DNA of 64,000 bases from Bradyrhizobium sp. Arg816 (GCF_029989365.1 NZ_JAPRAQ010000001.1:1030148-1094147), one strand, 5' to 3'. Numbered from the stretch's first letter, positions 10,652-20,008 are shown. Made by a program: numbers and translations. Notes: generated by a model not told the origin, from the sequence alone.

Positions 10652-11920
10652 ATGGTTGACCAAATTGAGCCGCCGAGACGTACCTCAAGCATCGCCCGCG
10701 GCTCGAACCGCGGCCGCCTCGTCGAAGTCTTGCGACGCCAGGGGCCGTTGCCGCGTGTGGAGCTCGCCCGGAGTACGGGATTGAGCTTCCCCGCCGTTTC
10801 CGGCCTGACGTCGCGACTGATCGCGGAAGAGTTGCTGTGCGAGACCGAGACACCGGCAAGCTCGTGGCCCGACGACACGGACGAAGACGATGCGGACGGG
10901 CTGAACAGCCGCCGCCGGGGCCGGCCCGCCGTGCTGCTGACCCTCAACCCGGAGTTCGGCCGCATCATCGCGGTCTCGCTGCGCATGAATCTGATTGAAA
11001 CACTGATCGCGGATTTCAGCGGCTCCAGCCTGGCGCAATCGCGGCTCGAAATCGCGACGCGGGCTCTCGATGCAGGCGCATTGTGCGATCTCGTGATCGC
11101 GCAGATCGATGCGATGCTCGAGGCGACGGCCACACCGCGCCATCGCCTGCTGGGAATAGGAATTGCCCTCCAAGGCATCGTGAACGCGGACACCGGCCGG
11201 CATCTGTGGAGTCCGGCGCTGTCCGTCACCGATATCGATCTGGTGAAGCCGGTGCGCGAGGCCTTCGGCGCTGAAGTCGTGATGGCGAATGATGCCGTCG
11301 CGGTTGCGCTCGCCCTCTCCGCCGCGGAGCCGTCACTGGCGCAGGGCCTCTCGGCAACGATCATGGTCGGCCACGGCGTCGGCATGGGCGTCGTTGTCGA
11401 CGGTGAAGCGCGCTGGGGCGCCGGCGCCGGCAGCGAGATTGGCCATATCAAATTGGGATCGAACGGGCCGCAATGCCGCTGCGGCCAGCGCGGCTGCATC
11501 GAGGCCCATCTCGCCGACTACGCGCTCTACCGCGACGCCCGCACCTTTCTCGACTTGCCGCCGGCGGCGTCGCAGCAGCCTTCCGAGGCGCAGATGGCCC
11601 TCCTGCGCGAGCGGGCGCGGGGCGGCGATCCCCGTCTCGAGCACGTATTCCAGCAGGCAGGTCGTGCGCTTGCCGAGGCGGTCGCGGCAACGATATCCGT
11701 GCTGCGCCCACACCATGTGATCCTGGCGGGACCCGGCCTGCAGGCATTCGACATGATGCGCCGCGCCTATGAGGAGCGGCTCGAGCAAGCGGTGTTGCCA
11801 TGGCTGCTCAAGTCCACGGCGATCTATCTGCGTCCAAGTGAGTCGGCGGCAATCGTCGAGGGCATGATGCGACGGACGCTGTGGGTCGTGGACCGAAACC
11901 GCATGGAGGCGACCGAGTGA
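10652..11920 (+). CDS. ROK-family transcriptional regulator
   Basis: 422 residues. The N-terminal winged helix (residues about 17-60, with GNRGRLVEVLRRQGPLPRVELA then a recognition helix) is joined to a ROK sugar-kinase-like domain. That domain holds a GHGVGMGVVVDG phosphate loop and the zinc-binding CxCGxxGCxE motif (QCRCGQRGCIEA). NagC, Mlc and XylR are of this kind: they bind an intracellular sugar and repress uptake genes. It is divergent from the sugar ABC operon, which it most likely controls. Confidence 0.9.
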   Translation: MVDQIEPPRRTSSIARGSNRGRLVEVLRRQGPLPRVELARSTGLSFPAVSGLTSRLIAEELLCETETPASSWPDDTDEDDADGLNSRRRGRPAVLLTLNPEFGRIIAVSLRMNLIETLIADFSGSSLAQSRLEIATRALDAGALCDLVIAQIDAMLEATATPRHRLLGIGIALQGIVNADTGRHLWSPALSVTDIDLVKPVREAFGAEVVMANDAVAVALALSAAEPSLAQGLSATIMVGHGVGMGVVVDGEARWGAGAGSEIGHIKLGSNGPQCRCGQRGCIEAHLADYALYRDARTFLDLPPAASQQPSEAQMALLRERARGGDPRLEHVFQQAGRALAEAVAATISVLRPHHVILAGPGLQAFDMMRRAYEERLEQAVLPWLLKSTAIYLRPSESAAIVEGMMRRTLWVVDRNRMEATE

Positions 11921-11935
11921 GCAGGCACCAAAACG

Positions 11936-11976
11936 CAAAGGGCCCGGTCGCCAATGGCGACCGGGCCCTTTGTTTT
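11936..11976 (+). terminator. Bidirectional Rho-independent terminator between ROK gene and hpnG
   Basis: A perfect 17-bp stem (11936-11952 with 11956-11972) with loop AAT, then TTTT on the plus strand. AAAAC precedes the stem, giving TTTT on the minus strand as well. It serves the ROK gene (plus) and hpnG (minus), which converge on it. Its core is nearly identical to that of the terminator after hpnH at 5171-5202. Confidence 0.92.
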
Positions 11977-11990
11977 ATCGCATCAGGAGG

Positions 11991-12740
11991 TCAGGCCGCC
12001 TTGGAGACCAGGGCCTCGCTGTCGACGAGCTCGGTGCCGATCAAATAGTCGCGGCAGCCGCGCAGCGAACGCAGCGCGCGGTTGAAGTCGATGCCGGTCG
12101 AGACCAGCGCATGCAGCGTGGTCGGATTGCGCACGATGCCACGCAGCACGGCTGCGAGATCAATCTGGCCGTTCGGCTTGATGGCGGCTCGGGCGAGCGC
12201 CGGCAGCGCGCGATGGGCGGGATCGCTGATGACGCGGACCGCGGCAAAGGGCAGCCCGGCCTCGGCGGCGTAGGCGGCCGCGATGTGGCTCTCCATGTCG
12301 ACGGCAGAAGCTCCGGTTTCCGAATGCAGCGCTGCCTTGCAGGACCGCTTCGTGACCACCTCCTCGGCGCCGGCAAGGCTGCCGCGCACCACACGGCGGC
12401 GTCCCGACGTCAGGCGGTCGATCAGGTCGTCGCCGAGCGAGAGGCCTGCGGCCCAGCGGGTATCGCCGGAGAGCACCTCGGTCGCCAGCACGACGTCGCC
12501 GGAGCGCAGCGTCGGGTCGAGCCCGCCGGCTACGCCGAACGAGATCACACCGCGAATCGTCTCGGGATCCACCACCGTCAGCAGCGCCCGCAACTGGGCC
12601 GGGCTGCTCGACGAGCAAATGACCGCCATTCCGGGCCCAGCCGCGATACGGGCCTCCTGAACCAGTCCAGTCACGATCAATATCGGCCGCGGGTCGATGG
12701 CATTACCCACGGTAAGATAGTCCCCCGTCCCCAAAGTCAC
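11991..12740 (-). CDS. hpnG: Hopanoid-associated phosphorylase HpnG
   Basis: 249 residues from a GTG at 12740. The open frame extends further upstream, but the GTG overlaps the shc stop (GTGA, 4 bases), the expected coupled start, and directly precedes the family N-terminus (ILIVTGLVQEARI). It has the nucleoside-phosphorylase fold, with ISFGVAGGLDP near the nucleoside site and AVDMESHIAA, which carries the conserved Met-Glu pair. Family knowledge: HpnG removes adenine from adenosylhopane to give (phospho)ribosylhopane. Last gene of the hpnC-G operon. Confidence 0.92.
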   Translation of the reverse strand: MTLGTGDYLTVGNAIDPRPILIVTGLVQEARIAAGPGMAVICSSSSPAQLRALLTVVDPETIRGVISFGVAGGLDPTLRSGDVVLATEVLSGDTRWAAGLSLGDDLIDRLTSGRRRVVRGSLAGAEEVVTKRSCKAALHSETGASAVDMESHIAAAYAAEAGLPFAAVRVISDPAHRALPALARAAIKPNGQIDLAAVLRGIVRNPTTLHALVSTGIDFNRALRSLRGCRDYLIGTELVDSEALVSKAA

Positions 12741-14704
12741 ATCCCGACCCCTACCACCCTGCTGTTGGTGCTCCGCAAGTTCCGATACCGCGCCAACGCC
12801 CACAGCGGGAAGAACTTCGGGTAACCATGATACCGTAGATAGAATACACGGGGAAAGCCTGTGGCGGTGTACCGCTGCTCGTCCCACAGTCCTTTTTTGT
12901 TCTGTGTTGCAATCAGGTACTCCACCCCGCGGGCGACGGCCGGGTGATCAACCTCGCCAGCAGCCATCAGGGCAAGCAAGGCCCATGCCGTTTGCGAGGC
13001 GGTCGAGGGAGCGGCCTCCCAGCCCTTGTAGTCGAGGCGGTAGCTGACCGCGTCCTCGCCCCAGCCGCCGTCCTTGTTCTGGATCGAGGCCAGCCAGTCG
13101 GCGGCTTTCCGAATCATGGGGTCGTCATGGCGGACGCCGGCCATGTTGAGGGCACAGAGCACCGACCAGGTTCCGTAGATGAAGTTCATGCCCCAGCGGC
13201 CGTACCAGGACCCTTCCGGGTGTTGGGTCTTCCTGAGATAGGCGACCCCGTCGGCCACATGCTTGCTGGTCTTCTCGGTCTCGCCGAGTTCGGCCAGCAT
13301 GGAGATGCAGCGCGCGGTGACGTCCTCGGTCGGCGGATCGAGCAGCGCGCCATGGTCCGAGAACGGGATGTTGTTCAGATAGTATTCGAGGTTGTTCACG
13401 TCGAAGGCGGCCCAGCCGCCGTCGTCGCTCTGCATGCCCTCGATCCACTCCCGGGCGCGGTCGATCGCGACGTCATAGCCGGTCGCACCGTGCTCGCGTC
13501 GCATGCGGTCCATCGACATCACCACCACCGCGGTGTCGTCGAGATCGGGGTAATAGGCATTGTTGTACTGGAAGGCCCAGCCGCCCGGGCGCACGTCGGG
13601 CCGCTTCACCGCCCAGTCGCCCTTCACCTCGAGCTCCTGCTTCGGGATCAGCCAGTCGAGGCCCTGCTTGGCCGCAGGCACGGCCTTGTCACCGCCGGCT
13701 TCGAGCAGCGCGTGGGCGGTCAGCGTCGTATCCCACACCGGCGAGACGCAGGGCTGGCAATAGGCCTCGTCGCCCTTGATCACGAGCAGCTTGTCGATAC
13801 CCCGGCGCGTGACCGCGCGCGGCGGATAATTCTCGTCCTTGCCGAGCGCGTCATACATCATGACGATGTTGGCCATGGGCGGATAGATCGCACCCATGCC
13901 GTCCTCGCCGTTGAGGCGTTCCTCGGTGAAGGCGAGCGCCGCATCGATCGCGCGCTGGCGCAGGCTCTTCGGAAACATCGGCTCGATCACGCGCAAAATG
14001 CCGTCGAGCGCGCGGAACAGCACGAACCAGGCCATGCTCTGGTGCGGCGCCTTCGCGGTCATGCCGATCGAGCGCGGATCCTGGAGAAACAGCTCGTCGA
14101 TCCCGACGCCCTTCGGATTCTTCGCCAGCGGCTTCAGCGCGGCGAGAACCATCAGCGGCACCATGGTGGTGCGCGCCCAGTAGGAAATCTTGTTGAGGTG
14201 GAACGGCGACCAGAACGGCAGCAGCACGATCTCGATCGGCAGCACCGGCACCGCGCGCCAGGTCACCACGCCGAACATCGCAAGCAGGAAGCGCGTGAAG
14301 ACGTTGCTGTTGATCGCGCCGCCGCGGGCATGGATCGCCTCGCGCGCACGCACCATGTGCGGGGCGTCGACGGAATCGCCGATCATCTTGAGCGCGAAGT
14401 AGGACTTCACGCTCGCGCTCATGTCGAACTCGCCGTCATGCACGAGCGGCCAGCCGCCATGGGCGCCCTGCACGCGGCGGAGATAATTGCCGATCTTGGC
14501 CTCGAGCACGGCGTCCACGGGCTCTGCGAGATAATGGCGCAGCAGGACGTATTCGGCCGGAATCGTGCAGTCGGCCTCGAGCTCGAACACCCAATGGCCG
14601 TCGGATTGCTGGAAGCCGAGAACGCCATCCGTCGCCGACGCAATGCTCGATTCCAAGGCCCCGGATTCTTGGGCTTCGCGGCTGGTCGCGTTCACGGCAT
14701 CCAT
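12737..14704 (-). CDS. shc: Squalene-hopene cyclase
   Basis: 655 residues, normal for the family. It cyclises squalene to hopene and diplopterol as a monotopic inner-membrane enzyme. The protonating DxDDTA motif is DLDDTA with Asp387, Asp389 and Asp390. Several QW repeats are visible (QxxDGHW near 33-38, QSDDGGW, QNKDGGWGED, and QxxxGxW near the C-terminus). Also called hpnF. It overlaps hpnG by four bases and lies 50 bases after hpnE. Confidence 0.98.
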   Translation of the reverse strand: MDAVNATSREAQESGALESSIASATDGVLGFQQSDGHWVFELEADCTIPAEYVLLRHYLAEPVDAVLEAKIGNYLRRVQGAHGGWPLVHDGEFDMSASVKSYFALKMIGDSVDAPHMVRAREAIHARGGAINSNVFTRFLLAMFGVVTWRAVPVLPIEIVLLPFWSPFHLNKISYWARTTMVPLMVLAALKPLAKNPKGVGIDELFLQDPRSIGMTAKAPHQSMAWFVLFRALDGILRVIEPMFPKSLRQRAIDAALAFTEERLNGEDGMGAIYPPMANIVMMYDALGKDENYPPRAVTRRGIDKLLVIKGDEAYCQPCVSPVWDTTLTAHALLEAGGDKAVPAAKQGLDWLIPKQELEVKGDWAVKRPDVRPGGWAFQYNNAYYPDLDDTAVVVMSMDRMRREHGATGYDVAIDRAREWIEGMQSDDGGWAAFDVNNLEYYLNNIPFSDHGALLDPPTEDVTARCISMLAELGETEKTSKHVADGVAYLRKTQHPEGSWYGRWGMNFIYGTWSVLCALNMAGVRHDDPMIRKAADWLASIQNKDGGWGEDAVSYRLDYKGWEAAPSTASQTAWALLALMAAGEVDHPAVARGVEYLIATQNKKGLWDEQRYTATGFPRVFYLRYHGYPKFFPLWALARYRNLRSTNSRVVGVGM

Positions 14705-14754
14705 GTCGCTCGATTGCTCCGATAGTCGATTGAAATTGACCGGGACTTTGCCCG

Positions 14755-16011
14755 TCAGGGCCGCTTTGCGGCCAAAACCAGATCGGCGGCGCGATCACCG
14801 GACCGTACCGATCCCTCGATGGTTGCAGGCAATCCCGTAGCAGTCCAGTCGCCGGCAAGAAACAGGTTTTTCAGCGCAGTCGCCGGCCCCGGACGCAGGG
14901 CATTCTGGGCCGGCGTCGCCGCAAATGTGGCACGGCGCTCGCGAACGATCTGCCAGGGGGGCAGCTCGCCGGAAACCCCGCCCGCCTTGCAGACGTCGTT
15001 CCAGATCGCCTGCGCGAGTTCCTCGCGCGGCATGTCGACCAGGCGGTCGCCATTGCTGATGGTCACGGACAGCCGGTTCGGGAACGCGAACAGCCATTCC
15101 ACGACGCCGCCGATCACGCCGAGGATCGGCGCCGAGCCCGGCGGCGGCTCGAACCGGAAATGCGCGTTCACGATGGCGCGGAATTCGGTCGGCGTCTTCA
15201 GCCCGGGCAGCAGGCTCGCGGCGGCACGCGGCGGCACCGCCATCACGACGACGTCGCCCTCACCGAGCTGGATCACATCCTCGCCGCCGAAATTCAGCGC
15301 GCTGGCCTTGCCGTCACCGGTCGTAAACGAACGCAGCTCATGGCCGAGCTGAACGGTGTGGCCGCGCTCCTGCAAGAACTTGACGGCAGGCTCGATCAGC
15401 ACGGCGCTCAGGCCGTCGCGCGCGATCAGCGGCCGGCACGCCTGTCCGCCGGCAAGCAGCGTCTCGCGCACGATCGCGCCGGCAAGCCCGGCCGAGCCCT
15501 CGGGCGGATCGACGTTGAGTGCCGCAAGCAGCAGCGGCTGCACCAGCCGTTGATACAGGATGCCTTCGCAGGGAATGGACTTGCCGACCAGCGTCTCCTC
15601 CGACGCCCAGATCAGCGGCGCCAGCTTTAGATAATCGCCGAGGCCGGTATCGGGAACGCGGCGGCTCTCGTCGAGCACCCAGGTCGGCAGCCGGCCATCG
15701 CCGAGATCGATCTGCCAGCGTTGCCCGGTCTTGATGTCGACGAACGGAAACTGCGCACGTTCGGGGCCGACGAGGCCCGCCTCGGTGCCGATCGAGCGGG
15801 CATAGGTGCGCGCATGGCTGTTGCCCGACAGCAGCAGATGATTGCCGTTGTCGATGGTGAGATTGGTGGCGCCGTCGAAATAGGAGCGGCAGCGGCCGCC
15901 GGCCTGGTGCGTCGCCTCGTAGACGGCGACCTTGAAGCCCGCATTGGCGAGCCGCACGGCGGCGGAGAGGCCGGAAATTCCAGCACCGATGATGTGAGCT
16001 GTCTTTTGCAT
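14755..16011 (-). CDS. hpnE: Hydroxysqualene dehydroxylase HpnE
   Basis: 418 residues. An FAD-dependent amine-oxidase-like fold with dinucleotide motif GAGISG (residues 9-14), Glu32 at the ribose position and GGR at 38-40. A C-terminal FAD segment (LFLAGDWTATGLPATIEGSVRSG) closes the fold. Family knowledge: HpnE reduces hydroxysqualene to squalene, the third step after HpnD and HpnC. The start ATG shares one base with the hpnD stop (TGATG). Confidence 0.95.
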   Translation of the reverse strand: MQKTAHIIGAGISGLSAAVRLANAGFKVAVYEATHQAGGRCRSYFDGATNLTIDNGNHLLLSGNSHARTYARSIGTEAGLVGPERAQFPFVDIKTGQRWQIDLGDGRLPTWVLDESRRVPDTGLGDYLKLAPLIWASEETLVGKSIPCEGILYQRLVQPLLLAALNVDPPEGSAGLAGAIVRETLLAGGQACRPLIARDGLSAVLIEPAVKFLQERGHTVQLGHELRSFTTGDGKASALNFGGEDVIQLGEGDVVVMAVPPRAAASLLPGLKTPTEFRAIVNAHFRFEPPPGSAPILGVIGGVVEWLFAFPNRLSVTISNGDRLVDMPREELAQAIWNDVCKAGGVSGELPPWQIVRERRATFAATPAQNALRPGPATALKNLFLAGDWTATGLPATIEGSVRSGDRAADLVLAAKRP

Positions 16012-16850
16012 CAGATGAAAGCGTAACGGAGCAGGATCAGGATGCGCGTGACCTTCGACACACGCACGGGCTCGCGCGGCGCGTTGAAGCCGCGCGCGAT
16101 CAGGAGGTCCAGGATGGAATGGTAGTACTTCGACATGATCCGCGGCGCGCGCACGGCGCGGCGCTTGTTGCGGTTCATGATCTCGTCAGACTTCTCGAAA
16201 TGCGCCTTCGCACGCTGCGTCAGCGGCTGGCAGACCTTCGGCAGCGCGCGCTCGGTGATCACGCGGTTCGGGTCGTTCGATGTGATGCCGGCGTGGAGCA
16301 GCGCCTCGCGCGGCAGATAGAGCCGGCCGAGGCCAGCGTCCTCGTCGATGTCGCGCAGGATGTTGGTGAGCTGGAGCGCGCGGCCGAGATGGTAGGCGAG
16401 CTGGATGCCGTCTTCCTCGGGCAGGCCGAACACCCGCACCGACAGCCGTCCCACGGCGCTGGCGACGCGATCGCAGTAAAGATCGAGCGTCGCCATGTCG
16501 GGCGCGCGGATGTCCTGCGGTACGTCCATCTCCATGCCATCGACGATCGCGAGGAAATCCTCGCGCTTCAGCCCAAATGTCTTCACCGAGCCGACGTAGT
16601 CCTTCAGCCGCGGCGGCGGATGGCCCTGATAGAGCGCGTCGATATCGTTGCGCCACTCCTGAAGCGCGGCAAGCCGCTCGTCGCGGGGGCCGTCGGAATC
16701 GGCGATGTCGTCGACCTGTCGGCAGAAGCTGTAGATCTGAAACATCGCTTCGCGCTGGTCATGCGGCAGGATGCGCATCGCAGCGTAGAAGGAGCTGTTC
16801 GATGCCGTCGAGCCGTAATTGGCGCTGGGCGAGGTCGCCTCAAGCGTCAT
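16011..16850 (-). CDS. hpnD: Presqualene diphosphate synthase HpnD
   Basis: 279 residues of the trans-isoprenyl diphosphate synthase (squalene/phytoene synthase) family. The first Asp-rich motif DDIAD is at 47-51 and the second is DIDED near 167-171, within LTNILRDIDEDAGLGRLYLP. HpnD condenses two farnesyl diphosphates to presqualene diphosphate. The gene starts 11 bases inside the end of hpnC and runs into hpnE, so hpnC-D-E are translationally coupled. Confidence 0.95.
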   Translation of the reverse strand: MTLEATSPSANYGSTASNSSFYAAMRILPHDQREAMFQIYSFCRQVDDIADSDGPRDERLAALQEWRNDIDALYQGHPPPRLKDYVGSVKTFGLKREDFLAIVDGMEMDVPQDIRAPDMATLDLYCDRVASAVGRLSVRVFGLPEEDGIQLAYHLGRALQLTNILRDIDEDAGLGRLYLPREALLHAGITSNDPNRVITERALPKVCQPLTQRAKAHFEKSDEIMNRNKRRAVRAPRIMSKYYHSILDLLIARGFNAPREPVRVSKVTRILILLRYAFI

Positions 16851-17724
16851 GTGCAGTCCCCGGTCTTGAAATGGCCTTGCGTCCGATCGCGCGGCGGCCG
16901 ACTTCGCCGATCATGCCGGCGAGGCTGAAAGTGAGAAGTTCGAACTTGTTCAGATGCACGCGCTCGCGCAGGGGATCGCGCACCTTGAGCAGGCGCACGA
17001 TGCGGTCGGCATAGGCCTGGATCACCGCAACGTCGACGCCGAGACGGACATCGCGGATCTCCGCAGCTAACGACCTGCCCTCGTCGAGCAGGGCTGCGTT
17101 GCGCACGGCGAGCGCATGAAGGCAGGCCAGCATCGCCGGCGGCGACTGCGTCAGCCCGAGCTGCTCGACCGAGGCGCCACTCGCGGCCAGCGCGTCGCGC
17201 GGCAGATAGACGCGATTGAGCTCGCGAAAATCCTTGCCGCAATCCTGGAGGTGGTTGTTGATCTGGAGCGCCGCGCAGAGCGCGTCCGAGGCCGCCCAGG
17301 TCGACGTGCTCTCGCCGTGGACGTCGAGCATGAAACGGCCGACCGGCATCGCCGAGTAGCGGCAATAGTGGATGACCTCGTCCCAGTTTTCGTAGCGCAG
17401 CTTGGTGACATCCATGCGGAACGCGATGAGCACGTCGAGCGCGTGGCGCGGCGCCATGCCTCGCTCGGCCAGCGCCCGCCGCAGAATGACGGCTTCGGCC
17501 TGGGTGTCGCCCTCGCCGAGCAGTTCCGCCTCGAGCAGGTCGAGATAAGCGAGCTTCTGGTCGGGCGGCAGCGTCGCGTGATCGGCGATGTCGTCGGCGG
17601 TGCGGACGAAATTGTAGTACGCCAGGATCAGCGCGCGATGGCGCGGATGAATGATCCAGGACGCGACGGGAAAATTCTCGTCGCGGTCACCCTTGCCGGA
17701 TCGCAATTCGCTCGCAGAGGTCAT
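16840..17724 (-). CDS. hpnC: Hydroxysqualene synthase HpnC
   Basis: 294 residues, paralogous to HpnD. The first motif DDIAD is at 44-48. The second is the HpnC-type NNHLQDCGKD, with Asp161 and Asp165 in place of the DxxDE form of HpnD. HpnC turns presqualene diphosphate into hydroxysqualene. First gene of the hpnC-D-E-shc-hpnG operon; the promoter must lie between 17725 and about 17870. Confidence 0.94.
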   Translation of the reverse strand: MTSASELRSGKGDRDENFPVASWIIHPRHRALILAYYNFVRTADDIADHATLPPDQKLAYLDLLEAELLGEGDTQAEAVILRRALAERGMAPRHALDVLIAFRMDVTKLRYENWDEVIHYCRYSAMPVGRFMLDVHGESTSTWAASDALCAALQINNHLQDCGKDFRELNRVYLPRDALAASGASVEQLGLTQSPPAMLACLHALAVRNAALLDEGRSLAAEIRDVRLGVDVAVIQAYADRIVRLLKVRDPLRERVHLNKFELLTFSLAGMIGEVGRRAIGRKAISRPGTAHDA

Positions 17725-17872
17725 CGAGGGCTGGTTTACAATCGTTTGGACAGGAAGGGCTTTTTCGCTCGCGCGGGCTCATGCCGGCGATGCCGCCGCG
17801 GCCCCCATATAGGGGAATACGGCCGCAAAACCAATCCTGTCTCTCGATGGCTGCCCTTCCGGATCCGGCCCG

Positions 17873-17894
17873 AAAAGGCGGCCCCGGGGCCGCC
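17873..17894 (-). terminator. Rho-independent terminator of the 77-aa secreted protein gene
   Basis: A perfect 18-base palindrome (17877-17894) of G/C, followed on the minus strand by TTTT (17876-17873). It lies 23 bases past the stop of the small gene at 17917 and before the hpnC operon, insulating one from the other. Confidence 0.8.
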
Positions 17895-17916
17895 CTCGGT
17901 GGGCCAGTGGCCGAGC

Positions 17917-18150
17917 TTACTGGTTGTGGGTCTTCAGGACCTGGTCGCAGGCCTGCGAGATCTTGGCCCGGTTCTCCTTGAGGCAGGCCAAGATGGTGAA
18001 ATCGCCCTGGTCGATGACCGGACGGCAGAACTTCTGCACATCGCGCGTGCAGGCCTTCTGTTCCGCGTCCGTGCCGCGTCCTGCCTGGGCGAATGCCGCC
18101 GTCGAAAGGGAGGCCGACAGCAGGGTGAGAGCGACGAGAAGCTTACGCAT
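17917..18150 (-). CDS. Small secreted cysteine-containing protein
   Basis: 77 residues with a clear signal peptide (MRKLLVALTLLSASLSTAAFA, cleaved near residue 21), leaving a mature part of about 56 residues. Four cysteines are spaced as ACTRDVQKFC, ACLKE and ACDQV, resembling the Cys-rich GLG1-type repeat found in small periplasmic proteins of rhizobia. The resemblance is a pattern judgement and no function is known. It has its own terminator downstream, so it is not part of the hpn operon. Confidence 0.75.
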   Translation of the reverse strand: MRKLLVALTLLSASLSTAAFAQAGRGTDAEQKACTRDVQKFCRPVIDQGDFTILACLKENRAKISQACDQVLKTHNQ

Positions 18151-18607
18151 TGTATTCCTTCATTCTGACGGCAGAACCGCACCGATCCCGGACAGCACAG
18201 GCGGACGACCGGAACGGATTGTTCTGATGGCAAGTCGCCGCGGAACGTGCGGCCTCGGAGAAGGCACAAGCACTGGCAAATGCGGCCAAATTGGCGCCAC
18301 AGCCACCAAATCAGGTCTTCCCTCGCTCTTCATTGGCAGATGTAAGAGTTTGATACTACGTCATAATTCTGGCACACCGCGTTTTGATGCGCACCTGTTG
18401 CAGAGCTGCATCTCTCCGCCCTGCTTTTCCCGCCAGAAACACAGCGAAACAGAGAGAATCGCGCAGCTTGACCTGGCGCGAGGGCGTCGTGAACCGCCGT
18501 CCCTGGCTGTCAGGCTTTGAACCAGACACAGGCTCGGAACACTAAACTTTCGATGTGGCGAGACGTTCATCCTAAGCGAACGTCGTTCGAAAACGGGATA
18601 TTCAAAA
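18151..18607. other. Intergenic region without recognisable genes
   Basis: 457 bases between two divergent small exported-protein genes. Base composition is lower in GC toward 18350-18600. I see no convincing ORF, RNA gene or repeat. Confidence 0.5.
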
Positions 18608-19105
18608 ATGCAATTCTTTGGGCGATCTGGACAGGCAATCAAGGCGGCCGGCATCGGGGCTGCGCTGCTCTTCTCAGTCTCGACAAGCCATGCTCAGTCG
18701 TCCGGACCGTTTGCAGGTTTCGACGGTGCATGGAGCGGCACTGGCACGGTGTCGCTGTCCGATGGCAGCACTGAGCGCATCCGCTGCAAGGCCGACTACA
18801 AGGTCGCAGGCACCGGCCTCAGCCTCAAGCAGGCCCTGCACTGCGCGTCCGACAGCTACAAGTTCGACCTCACCAGCGACGTGACGAGCCAGGGCGAGCG
18901 AATCTCCGGCAACTGGAGCGAGACCAACCGCAACATCTTCGGCAACCTCCAGGGCACCGCCGGCGGCGGCCAGATCGAGGTGTTCGTCGAGGCCAACGGC
19001 TTCGCCGCCAACCTGTCGCTGCGCACAAACGGCACCAAGCAGACGGTGCAGATCAGCTCGAAGGGCGAGATCCGCGGCGTCAACATCACGATGACGAAGG
19101 GCTGA
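18608..19105 (+). CDS. Hypothetical exported protein
   Basis: 165 residues. The signal peptide (residues 1-29) ends in SHA-Q. The mature part is rich in Gly, Ser and Thr with alternating beta-type segments (FDGAWSGTGTVSLSDGS; ISGNWSETNRNIFG). It contains two cysteines (IRCKADYK and LHCASD) that could form a disulfide. The pattern suggests a small periplasmic beta-barrel or lipocalin-like fold, but I do not recognise a characterised family. A terminator follows 26 bases after the stop, so it is probably monocistronic. Confidence 0.75.
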   Translation: MQFFGRSGQAIKAAGIGAALLFSVSTSHAQSSGPFAGFDGAWSGTGTVSLSDGSTERIRCKADYKVAGTGLSLKQALHCASDSYKFDLTSDVTSQGERISGNWSETNRNIFGNLQGTAGGGQIEVFVEANGFAANLSLRTNGTKQTVQISSKGEIRGVNITMTKG

Positions 19106-19131
19106 CGCCCTTCCCGCTTCGAGAGGAATAC

Positions 19132-19162
19132 GCCTCCGGTTCTCGCGAGCCGGGGGCTTTTT
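19132..19162 (+). terminator. Rho-independent terminator
   Basis: An 8-bp stem GCCTCCGG / CCGGGGGC (one G-T pair; 19132-19139 with 19150-19157), a 10-base loop and a five-T run at 19158-19162. It ends the transcript of the exported-protein gene and lies just before the next gene. Confidence 0.8.
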
Positions 19163-19174
19163 GCTGACACGGAC

Positions 19175-20008
19175 ATGGACCCAATTCGCAGACATCTGCT
19201 CAAGGCCGCCGGGCTCTTCGTAGCCAGTCGCGCCTTCGCCAATGACCAGCCGGGAGCGAGCATGCAGCCTTCGTCGGTGAAACCGCGTCACGTGCTCTGC
19301 TTCCTCGGCAAGGACGAGAGCCTGCTGCATCCGCCGAAGGCGGTGGCCAAGACGATCGCGGATTTCAACTTCGAGATCGACCACACCTATTCGCAGGCCA
19401 AACCCGATCCGCACATGGAGCGGTCGTTCGGCGTGTGCTGGGATCGCGTCTTCCCGAAAGCCTGGTCTGCCGCGGACGAAGCGGCCGTGGCCAACCACAA
19501 AGCGGTGCTCTATTTGCTGAGCCCGACGCTGGAACAGCAGAAGGCAGTCGCCTTTTCGGCGGCGGCCTTGCGCATCGTCGAGGAGATGATCGAGGCCGGC
19601 GCCACCGCCGTGAAGGGCGAAAGCGCAGGCGTTGCCCACGGCCTCGAGCGGTGGCGCAGTCTCGGCGATCAGGCACGCAAGGGCGCAAAGACCAGTCAGG
19701 GCCTTGGCATGACCCTCGCCGTCGCCAAGGCGTGTCGTCTTGCTTTCGCCAAGCGTCCGCTCGGCGGCGATCGCTATTACGAGACCGTCGGCTATCACCT
19801 CGTCGGCTTGCCGGAGATCTATGTCGCGAAATCGCGCGGCAACGAATGGTCGGCGGTGATGCTCATGGAGGAGATTGCCAACGCCATGGCCGAACACGGC
19901 ATCGAAGCGACGCTACGCGATCGCAAGCTTACGCTCTCGCGGGAGCAGGACTACGCCGAGGACGATTTCAAGTTCAATCCGTGCGGGATCGTCCGCGTCG
20001 AGGCGTGA
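19175..20008 (+). CDS. Uncharacterised protein, possible Tat substrate
   Basis: 277 residues from the ATG at 19175. The N-terminus has a twin-arginine-like stretch (IRRHLLKAAGLF). An in-frame ATG at 19262 (residue 30) has a better ribosome site (GGGAG about seven bases upstream) and would give a 248-residue cytoplasmic protein. The body (HVLCFLGKDESLL, CWDRVFPKAW, VKGESAGVAHGLERW) matches no family I know. Export depends on which start is used. It converges with the MMPL transporter gene, 28 bases away. Confidence 0.7.
   Translation: MDPIRRHLLKAAGLFVASRAFANDQPGASMQPSSVKPRHVLCFLGKDESLLHPPKAVAKTIADFNFEIDHTYSQAKPDPHMERSFGVCWDRVFPKAWSAADEAAVANHKAVLYLLSPTLEQQKAVAFSAAALRIVEEMIEAGATAVKGESAGVAHGLERWRSLGDQARKGAKTSQGLGMTLAVAKACRLAFAKRPLGGDRYYETVGYHLVGLPEIYVAKSRGNEWSAVMLMEEIANAMAEHGIEATLRDRKLTLSREQDYAEDDFKFNPCGIVRVEA

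Noticed and set aside
11991..12887. Longer hpnG frame starting at 12887
   Set aside because: The extra 49 residues lie inside shc in another frame; the GTG at 12740 gives the GTGA coupling and matches the family start.
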